From assembly GCA_036310525.1 (NCBI GenBank), contig JAXJRQ010000182.1, forward strand, positions 1-11,038: DNA of 11,038 nt. Reading direction: 5' to 3'. Shown piece by piece: positions 5,799 to 11,038 of this stretch (position 1 is the stretch's first letter; each line of letters begins with the position of its first letter). The stretch is from UBA4716 sp036310525 (GTDB lineage Bacteria; Bacillota; Clostridia; UBA1381). A program made the position numbers and the translations under genes. Below the pieces are notes generated by a model, which saw nothing but the letters and a program-made list of their open reading frames with translations, searched no databases and was not told where the DNA came from.

Positions 5799-5820
5799 AT
5801 TTTTTAATGAGGTGATTTTA

Positions 5821-6063
5821 GTGAATATAGGAGAAGCTGTCAAATTAAGAATTCTTGAGCTGTGTCATATTGAGAATATAACAATTAATAAGCTTGCGAC
5901 AATGAGCGGAATAACGCAGTCAACCATCAATAATATAACCAGTGGCAGAAATAACAGTACCACCATATCAACCATAAAGAAAATATGTGACGGTCTTAAT
6001 ATTACAATTGAGGACTTTTTTAACTCCGAACTGTTCAGAAATCTTGAACAGGAAATCAAATAA
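5821..6063 (+). CDS. XRE-family helix-turn-helix regulator, copy 1 (80 aa)
   Basis: A small single-domain Cro/C1-type DNA-binding protein. The helix-turn-helix region spans about residues 19-45, with INKLATMSGITQSTINNITSGRN, and is followed by ISTIKKICDGLNITIEDFF, the usual fourth and fifth helices. There is no ligand or protease domain, so it probably acts as a dimeric repressor or activator. Start: GTG 5821 is chosen over an in-frame GTG at 5812 because AGGTG lies 6 bases before it and it gives exactly the 80-residue length of the downstream copy. By hand alignment the two copies share about 45 of 80 residues without gaps, both ending NLEQEIK. The tandem repeat at 5748-5798 lies just upstream and may be its operator. 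Confidence 0.88.
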   Translation: MNIGEAVKLRILELCHIENITINKLATMSGITQSTINNITSGRNNSTTISTIKKICDGLNITIEDFFNSELFRNLEQEIK

Positions 6064-6082
6064 CAAAGGCAGTAGGTAAAAT

Positions 6083-6325
6083 ATGAATACATATGATGCA
6101 GTAAAGATGAGAATTTTAACTTTATGCGGCGAAAAGAATATTACTATCAATAAATTATCAACCGAATCAGGCATTGCTCCGTCCACAATTAAAAACATAC
6201 TATATGGAAAAAGCAAAAACCCCGGGATTGTAACTTTAAAAATGTTATGTGACGGTCTTGGTACTACTTTAACTGAGTTTTTTGATACACCCGATTTCCA
6301 CAATCTCGAACAGGAAATCAAGTAA
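6083..6325 (+). CDS. XRE-family helix-turn-helix regulator, copy 2 (80 aa)
   Basis: Tandem paralogue of the preceding gene, starting 19 bases after its stop, so almost certainly in the same transcript. The helix-turn-helix lies at INKLSTESGIAPSTIKNILYG (about 22-42), with TLKMLCDGLGTTLTEFFD following. The two copies differ at positions expected to contact DNA (recognition helix TQSTINNI versus APSTIKNI), so they may recognise different sites or form heterodimers. The start ATG has AGTAGGT about 6 bases upstream, a moderate ribosome binding site. No effector domain is present. Assignment to XRE is secure; targets are unknown. Confidence 0.9.
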   Translation: MNTYDAVKMRILTLCGEKNITINKLSTESGIAPSTIKNILYGKSKNPGIVTLKMLCDGLGTTLTEFFDTPDFHNLEQEIK

Positions 6326-6333
6326 ATATATAA

Positions 6334-6340
6334 TTCGACA
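6334..6340 (-). promoter_or_regulatory. Exact 0A-box heptamer (TGTCGAA) near spo0A
   Basis: TTCGACA on the plus strand is the complement of TGTCGAA, the consensus bound by Spo0A. It is in non-coding DNA after XRE copy 2 and about 110 bases before the candidate promoter of XRE gene 3. A heptamer is expected about once by chance in a window this size, and at least two other matches lie inside coding sequence (near 2077 and 5287), so the support is weak. Confidence 0.3.
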
Positions 6341-6346
6341 AGAAAT

Positions 6347-6366
6347 GACAGATATTATCTGTTTTT
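6347..6366 (+). terminator. Weak hairpin after the paired XRE genes
   Basis: ACAGAT (6348-6353) pairs with ATCTGT (6357-6362) around ATT, followed by TTTT. The stem is short and AT-rich. It could partly end the transcript of the duplicated XRE genes 22 bases after their stop. Confidence 0.35.
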
Positions 6367-6424
6367 GTAATATCAGCATAAAAAATGTAATAAAAGCAGA
6401 TTAAAAGTAACTTAATGGTAAGTT

Positions 6425-6478
6425 TTTGCACCGTTTTGGGTGCAAAGTGTTTAAATTACAGTTGTATACTTTTATTAT
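6425..6478 (+). promoter_or_regulatory. Promoter of XRE gene 3 with flanking inverted repeat
   Basis: TTTAAA (6450-6455, 4/6) lies 17 bases before TATTAT (6473-6478, 5/6), placing transcription start near 6485. Immediately upstream, TTTGCACC (6425-6432) and GGTGCAAA (6439-6446) form a perfect 8-bp inverted repeat with a 6-base spacer, ending 3 bases before the -35. The position and symmetry fit an operator for a dimeric regulator, for instance one of the XRE proteins here. As RNA the same sequence would form a hairpin, but it lacks a T tract. Confidence 0.5.
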
Positions 6479-6505
6479 GCTTTTTAAGTAAACAAGAGGT
6501 GAAAT

Positions 6506-6730
6506 ATGTCAACGGAATACGAAAAGTATTTAGGCAAAAGAATACGGCAGCTACGCATGGACAAAGGTTATACTCAGGAAATTCTTGCAGCAAAGTTTCA
6601 GCTTCACGGATGTGATATGACCAGAAGTGCAGTTGCAAAAATCGAAGCCTCGCAACGATATATGAAACCAGATGAATTAAAGGCACTGAAAGAGATTTTA
6701 AATGTTACATATGATGACATTTTAAAATAA
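6506..6730 (+). CDS. XRE-family helix-turn-helix regulator, third and distinct (74 aa)
   Basis: Single-domain Cro/C1-type regulator of a subtype common in Clostridia. It has GKRIRQLRMDKGYTQEILAAKFQL (10-33) as the first helices, DMTRSAVAKIEASQRY (37-52) containing the recognition helix, and ELKALKEILNVTYDDIL (57-73) at the end. It is clearly not a copy of the two 80-aa regulators upstream: the family features and spacing differ. ATG 6506 follows AGAGGTG by 4 bases. It has its own candidate promoter with an inverted repeat and ends 143 bases before spo0A. A role in controlling spo0A is suggested only by position. Confidence 0.9.
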   Translation: MSTEYEKYLGKRIRQLRMDKGYTQEILAAKFQLHGCDMTRSAVAKIEASQRYMKPDELKALKEILNVTYDDILK

Positions 6731-6736
6731 ATTTCC

Positions 6737-6755
6737 AAAAAATAGAATATTTTTT
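6737..6755. repeat. AT-only hairpin after XRE gene 3
   Basis: A perfect 8-bp inverted repeat, AAAAAATA (6737-6744) and TATTTTTT (6748-6755), with a GAA loop, starts 6 bases after the XRE gene 3 stop. It may be a weak terminator; its all-AT stem makes this doubtful. Confidence 0.25.
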
Positions 6756-6766
6756 AATAAAAACCC

Positions 6767-6827
6767 TTGATTTTACTTCCAGTATATGGTAATATTATGT
6801 ATATAAAGGAAAATTTTTACAATTTTC
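6767..6827 (+). promoter_or_regulatory. Candidate spo0A promoter region
   Basis: Two signals overlap in function. TTGATT (6767-6772) with TAATAT (6790-6795) at 17-base spacing is a mediocre sigma-A promoter. AAAGGAAAAT (6805-6814) fits the sigma-H -35 consensus RNAGGAAWWW, but no convincing GAAT -10 follows at the right distance. GAAAATT (6809-6815) and AATTTTC (6821-6827) form a 7-bp inverted repeat that could be an operator. The region is very AT-rich, so chance matches are likely. Confidence 0.35.
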
Positions 6828-6873
6828 TTGTACATAACTATATTAATATAAAATACAAGGGGGAATTTTCACT

Positions 6874-7626
6874 ATGAAAACCAAACTATCTGTACTAATC
6901 GCAGATGACAACGAAGCGCTTGCAGAAGAATTGTTCGAGCATATCAATATTCAACCTGATATGCGAGCAATCGCCACAGCAAACAATGGAGAAGAAGCAT
7001 GGAGCCTGATTCTCGAAACAAATCCTGATATTGTTATTCTTGACATGGTAATGCCAAAGCTTGACGGTATGGGAGTTTTGAAGAGAATACGTGAGCTCAG
7101 TAACAAGCCCATTGTTATTGCATATTCCGTTTCTGCACTTCAGCGCACCGTTGAAACAGCTGTAAGTCTGGGCGCAGATTATTATCTGTTGAAGCCTCAA
7201 AGCTGTGAGAGGGTTGTGGACACAATCAGGGAACTGACAAAGCTTAATACTGTAACAGTCGATAACGGTCGTAAGATTATTGACCTTGAAACACTGGTTA
7301 CGGAATGTATTCACGAGCTTGGTGTACCCGCACACATCAAAGGCTATCAATATATCAGAACAGCAATTATGATGGTAGTTGAAAACATGGATATGCTCAA
7401 TTACATAACTAAACAGCTGTATCCTGAAATAGCGCATACTTACAACACAACCTCCAGTCGTGTAGAGCGTGCTATAAGACATTCAATTGAAGTCGCATGG
7501 ACACGTGGAAAGCCTGAAACAATGAATGAAATTTTCGGATATACCATACACACAGGTAAAGGTAAGCCGACAAACTCAGAATTTATTGCAATGGTTGCGG
7601 ACAGAATACGACTGCAAATCAAATAA
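6874..7626 (+). CDS. spo0A: Sporulation master response regulator Spo0A
   Basis: The N-terminal receiver domain (about 4-122) has the acidic pair Asp11/Asp12, phosphoacceptor Asp57 in DIVILDMVMPKLDG, Ser85 at the switch position and Lys107 in LLKP. The C-terminal effector domain (about 137-250) carries the highly conserved Spo0A recognition region SSRVERAIRHSIEVAWTRG (194-212), then FGYT and KPTNSEFIAMVADRIRL. Phosphorylated Spo0A binds 0A boxes and starts sporulation or stationary-phase programmes. At 250 aa it is slightly shorter than the B. subtilis protein, mostly in the linker. ATG 6874 follows AAGGGGG by about 9 bases. spoIVB, its usual upstream neighbour, is absent; XRE regulators lie there instead. 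Every key residue looks intact, so it should be functional. Confidence 0.96.
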   Translation: MKTKLSVLIADDNEALAEELFEHINIQPDMRAIATANNGEEAWSLILETNPDIVILDMVMPKLDGMGVLKRIRELSNKPIVIAYSVSALQRTVETAVSLGADYYLLKPQSCERVVDTIRELTKLNTVTVDNGRKIIDLETLVTECIHELGVPAHIKGYQYIRTAIMMVVENMDMLNYITKQLYPEIAHTYNTTSSRVERAIRHSIEVAWTRGKPETMNEIFGYTIHTGKGKPTNSEFIAMVADRIRLQIK

Positions 7627-7680
7627 CCAACATCACTAAGCATCCGTTTTCAAGGAAAATTCGCCCAAGCGTATGACAAC

Positions 7681-7724
7681 AAAATCAAAAATCGCATTGA
7701 TTATTCAATGCGATTTTTGATTTT
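7681..7724. terminator. Very strong bidirectional terminator, 20-bp perfect stem
   Basis: 7681-7700 pairs perfectly with 7705-7724 around a TTAT loop. The stem has a GC-containing core (TCGCATTGA) and A-rich and T-rich outer arms that give a U tract on either strand. It separates the convergent spo0A and activase genes, and overlaps by one base the TAA stop of the latter (7724-7726). Confidence 0.95.
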
Positions 7725-10700
7725 TAAACATTTGCATATTCATTTTTCTTTTCTTGTTCGGGATAAATTTTATTCAATTCCTCTTCCCTTTTAAGATTTT
7801 CAAACGCTACTGCAATCATAAGCTTAATACGGTTGAGCTGATTAACCTCACTTGCACCGGGGTCATAGTCAACAGCAACAATATTTGCCTGCGGATACTG
7901 TCGTCTTAATTCTTTTATCATGCCCTTGCCCGTAACATGGTTAGGCAGACACGCAAAAGGCTGAACGCACGCAATATTAGGCACTCCGCTGTTTATTAAT
8001 TCAATCATTTCGCCCGTCAAAAACCAGCCTTCACCCGTACAGTGTCCAAGCTGAAGCACCTCTTTTGCACCCTCGGCAATTTCCGCAATATGTCCGGGAG
8101 AGCGCTGTGCAAATTTCGGATTTTCCTTCATGCGTTTTTCCGCATGCTTTCTGAACTTTTCCACGCCGAGAATTGCAAGATTGCAAAGCTTTGCGGTTGA
8201 TGCTTTCATGCCGAGATTATCATGCTTGAAATTATTGTTATAAAGACAATACAGCAAAAAGTCTGCCAGACCTGGCATAACAGCTTCACCGCCCTCGGAC
8301 TCAATCACATCCACAATATTATTGTTTGCATCGGGATGGAACTTGACAAGAATTTCGCCCACAACGCCTACTTTCGGTTTTACAATCGTTTCATCAATAG
8401 GAATTTTATCAAAATCATCTATAATCTCGTCAATAACCTTTTTCAGCTTGAGGTTTTTACCGTTATTATTCAAAAGGTCATTATACAAGCGTTTTAGCCA
8501 CTTATCATACAATGCATTCGTTTCACCCTTATTGATTTCATACGGACGAATACGCATCGACAGTGCCATAATCAAATCTCCCCATGTACAAGCCTTCAAA
8601 AGTCCCATAACAAGCTTTGGGGTGATTTTAAATCCCGGATTTCCTTCAAGGCCCGAAACATTCAGAGAAATTACAGGCACCTGCGGATAACCTGCCTCCT
8701 TAAGAGCTTTTCTCAGAAATGCTATATAGTTGGTCGCACGGCATCCGCCGCCCGTCTGTGTAATCATGACAGAGGTATTATCCGGATCGCATTTTCCGCT
8801 TACAAAAGCATTCACAAGCTGACCTGTAACTATGATAGACGGATAACATGCATCATTATTTACACTCTTAAGTCCCGCCTCTACATCTTCAGCCGATACG
8901 TGTTCAAGCACAATTGCATTATAGTTACACGAACGCATTACAGCCTCGAACAAGCCGAAATGAGTAGGTGACATCTGTGGGAAAATAACTGTATGATTTT
9001 TCTTTTCCTTTGCGGTAAATTTCACACGATTAAGTGTATAGTCTTCAATCTTATGCGGAACAAATTCGTTTGCATCACGTTCCTTCACCGCCGCCTTTAA
9101 TGAGCGCACACGTATTCTTGCAGTACCGAGATTTGATACCTCGTCAATCTTCAGGGTTGTATATATTCTCTCATGCGACTGCAGAATTTCCTGAACCTGG
9201 TCGGTTGTTACTGCGTCAAGACCGCATCCGAATGAGTTTAACTGAATAAGCTCAAGTCTGTTATTCTTGATGACCTCTGCCGCCGATTCATACAGTCGTG
9301 TATGATATGCCCACTGGTCAACAACTCTTATATCACGCTCAAGATTTCCAAGATGCGCAACGCTGTCCTCGGTGAGTACGGCAAATCCTTGGGAAACTAT
9401 CATATCAGGTATACCATGGTTAATTTCAGGGTCGATATGATAAGGACGCCCTGCAAGAACTATACCTCGCTTGTTGTTTTCTTCAAGCCATTTGATTGTT
9501 TCTTCGCCTTTTTTGCGAATATCATTTTTATATGAAGAAAGCTCCTCAAAGGCTTTTTGTGCTGCTTCCGAAACCTCGGTTTTCTTCACCCCGAACTGCT
9601 GAAGTGTCTTATACATCTGACGCTTAAATGAAGCAATATCAGCAAGATTTATAAACGGATATAAAAACGTTATATCACTCTTGCGCACTGCATTCATATT
9701 ATTGTATATAACCTCAGGATAAGAAGTAACCATCGGACAGTTAAAATGATTGCCTGCCTTTGAATACTCAATCTGCTCATAAGGAATACACGGATAGAAT
9801 ATGGTCTTTATTCCTTTATCTATAAGGTCCTGAATATGGCCATGCACAAGCTTTGCAGGATAACATGCACTCTCTGACGGAATTGAATCAATTCCCTTTT
9901 CATACATTTCATGTGTACTTCTGCCCGAAAGTCTTACCGCAAATCCCAGATGCGTGAAAAACGCCGCCCACAAAGGATAATTTTCATACATATTAAGCAC
10001 CCTCGGTAAGCCTATAACACCTCTCGGTGCATCCGATTCCTTAAGAACTTTGTATGTAAACGCACGCTTGTATTTATAATCAAACAAGTTTGGAAGACGG
10101 TCATCTGTCTTTTCCACACCTGCTCCTCTTTCGCATCTGTTACCCGAAACAAATCTTCCGCCGTCACCAAACGAAGTTATTGTAAGCTGACAGTGATTAT
10201 TACACTTTTCGCAACGGGTAAGCGAAGTTTCAAAAGTAAAATCATCAAGCTCATGCTCTGCAATTATATCACATTCGCCTATACTTCTTTCCTTTGCAAT
10301 CAAAGCCGAACCGAAAGCACCCATAAGGCCTGCAATATCTGGACGAATTACATTCTTTCCGACAAGAAGCTCGAAGCATCTCAATATCGCATTATTGTTA
10401 AATGTACCGCCCTGCACAACAATATTTTCACCCATCATGGCAGGGTCACGAAGCTTTATAACCTTGTAAAGCGCATTTCTCACAACGGAATACGAAAGTC
10501 CCGCACTTATATCACCAACAGTTGCGCCTTCTTTTTGCGCCTGTTTTACTCTTGAGTTCATAAATACCGTACATCTTGTACCGAGGTCTACGGGATTTTC
10601 CGATTTCAGTGCTTCAACAGAAAAGCTTTCGCTGTCAAGTCCGAGTGATTCCGCAAACGTCTGGATAAACGAACCACATCCCGACGAGCATGCCTCATTG

Positions 10701-11038
10701 AGCATTATTGAATCAATAACACCGCCACGGATTTTCATACATTTCATATCCTGACCGCCGATGTCTATTATAAAATCAACGCCGGGCGAAAAATGATTTG
10801 CCGCTTTATAGTGAGCAATTGTTTCGATTTCACCCTCACTTATACGGAACGCTTTTTTAAGAAGCAATTCGCCGTAACCTGTAGTACATGCATTGGCGAT
10901 ATACGCTTCCTTAGGTAGTTTAGAATATAAATCCCTGAGTATTTCTATACCTCTCGAAATGGGACTGCCCTCATTTTTTCCGTAATATGAATATATAATC
11001 TCGTCGCTGTCATTTATAAGTACAGCCTTGATTGTTGT
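7724..11038 (-). CDS. Acyl-CoA dehydratase activase / dehydratase-like fusion, N-terminus beyond window
   Basis: The frame stays open to the window edge, so 1104 C-terminal residues are visible; full-length relatives are about 1400 aa. The visible part begins in an ASKHA ATPase domain of the BadF/BadG/HgdC type: TTIKAVLIND phosphate loop, TGYGE (54-57 end), DIGGQD (92-97), Cys117/Cys121 in ACSSGCGSF and Cys156 in TRCTVF (cluster ligands), GGTFNNNA. A CxxCxxxC motif (276, 279, 283, plus 302) follows, then a DUF2229/HgdB-like region with SESACYPAK (Cys392), FYPC (Cys417) and NCPMV (Cys434), and a second similar region with SFGCG, NDACYPS and GGGCRATNY. Such proteins couple ATP hydrolysis to low-potential electron transfer from 4Fe-4S centres; the substrate of the giant fusions is not established. 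The missing part is probably a first ASKHA domain. An apparent start at 10867 is an internal TTG and is rejected. Confidence 0.93.
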   Translation of the reverse strand, partial: TTIKAVLINDSDEIIYSYYGKNEGSPISRGIEILRDLYSKLPKEAYIANACTTGYGELLLKKAFRISEGEIETIAHYKAANHFSPGVDFIIDIGGQDMKCMKIRGGVIDSIMLNEACSSGCGSFIQTFAESLGLDSESFSVEALKSENPVDLGTRCTVFMNSRVKQAQKEGATVGDISAGLSYSVVRNALYKVIKLRDPAMMGENIVVQGGTFNNNAILRCFELLVGKNVIRPDIAGLMGAFGSALIAKERSIGECDIIAEHELDDFTFETSLTRCEKCNNHCQLTITSFGDGGRFVSGNRCERGAGVEKTDDRLPNLFDYKYKRAFTYKVLKESDAPRGVIGLPRVLNMYENYPLWAAFFTHLGFAVRLSGRSTHEMYEKGIDSIPSESACYPAKLVHGHIQDLIDKGIKTIFYPCIPYEQIEYSKAGNHFNCPMVTSYPEVIYNNMNAVRKSDITFLYPFINLADIASFKRQMYKTLQQFGVKKTEVSEAAQKAFEELSSYKNDIRKKGEETIKWLEENNKRGIVLAGRPYHIDPEINHGIPDMIVSQGFAVLTEDSVAHLGNLERDIRVVDQWAYHTRLYESAAEVIKNNRLELIQLNSFGCGLDAVTTDQVQEILQSHERIYTTLKIDEVSNLGTARIRVRSLKAAVKERDANEFVPHKIEDYTLNRVKFTAKEKKNHTVIFPQMSPTHFGLFEAVMRSCNYNAIVLEHVSAEDVEAGLKSVNNDACYPSIIVTGQLVNAFVSGKCDPDNTSVMITQTGGGCRATNYIAFLRKALKEAGYPQVPVISLNVSGLEGNPGFKITPKLVMGLLKACTWGDLIMALSMRIRPYEINKGETNALYDKWLKRLYNDLLNNNGKNLKLKKVIDEIIDDFDKIPIDETIVKPKVGVVGEILVKFHPDANNNIVDVIESEGGEAVMPGLADFLLYCLYNNNFKHDNLGMKASTAKLCNLAILGVEKFRKHAEKRMKENPKFAQRSPGHIAEIAEGAKEVLQLGHCTGEGWFLTGEMIELINSGVPNIACVQPFACLPNHVTGKGMIKELRRQYPQANIVAVDYDPGASEVNQLNRIKLMIAVAFENLKREEELNKIYPEQEKKNEYANV

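Noticed and set aside
6805..6835. Sigma-H promoter of spo0A
   Set aside because: The -35 fits RNAGGAAWWW, but the -10 position lacks GAAT; kept only as a remark in the promoter-region entry.
6895..7482. Minus-strand 195-aa frame opposite spo0A
   Set aside because: Cysteine- and histidine-rich shadow of the conserved Spo0A coding sequence; no ribosome binding site and no family resemblance.
10865..10867. TTG at 10867 as the start of the activase gene
   Set aside because: The frame continues upstream to the window edge with typical ASKHA sequence (TTIKAVLIND and TGYGE), so this is an internal leucine codon.

Overview
The window reads as chromosomal DNA of a low-GC, spore-forming-lineage Firmicute, most likely a gut Clostridium-class bacterium of the Oscillospiraceae/Ruminococcus type. 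The evidence is a Spo0A response regulator with a complete DNA-binding helix, strong AGGAGG-type ribosome binding sites, the carD-ispD-ispF order, and a very large acyl-CoA dehydratase activase fusion of a kind common in anaerobic Clostridia. The species cannot be named from sequence reading alone.

Layout. (a) 1-665, plus strand: a fragment resembling a dispersed intergenic repeat, a 95-aa membrane-anchored or exported hypothetical protein, and a 47-aa cysteine-rich membrane micropeptide closed by a strong terminator. (b) 665-3418, minus strand: carD with its own promoter and a palindrome in its leader, then ispD and ispF (MEP isoprenoid pathway, coupled through a TAATG overlap), then a TTG-initiated fusion of a HAD-IB phosphatase with a GtrA flippase-like membrane domain. 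(c) 3490-5736, minus strand: a probable operon of yihY, a Gly/Ser/Tyr-rich hypothetical protein and a DxD glycosyltransferase-like protein, read from a near-consensus promoter at 5708-5736. (d) 5748-7626, plus strand: two tandemly duplicated 80-aa XRE regulators, a third unrelated XRE regulator, and spo0A, with repeat-rich intergenic DNA that could hold operators. (e) 7681-11038: a 20-bp-stem bidirectional terminator, then on the minus strand the C-terminal 1104 residues of an ASKHA ATPase / 2-hydroxyacyl-CoA dehydratase-like iron-sulphur fusion protein whose N-terminus lies beyond the window.

The genes suggest three themes. The first is isoprenoid supply joined to a lipid-phosphate or lipid-glycan handling membrane protein (ispD, ispF, HAD-GtrA). 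The second is a possible regulatory module around the sporulation master regulator (three XRE genes, a possible 0A box and spo0A). The third is ATP-driven low-potential electron transfer (the activase fusion). No mobile element, CRISPR array, tRNA or rRNA was seen, and there is no gene-free stretch above 300 bases. The least familiar items are the HAD-GtrA fusion beside the MEP genes, the cysteine-rich micropeptide with a possibly sequestered ribosome binding site, the tandem repeat in front of the duplicated XRE genes, and spo0A away from its usual spoIVB neighbour.
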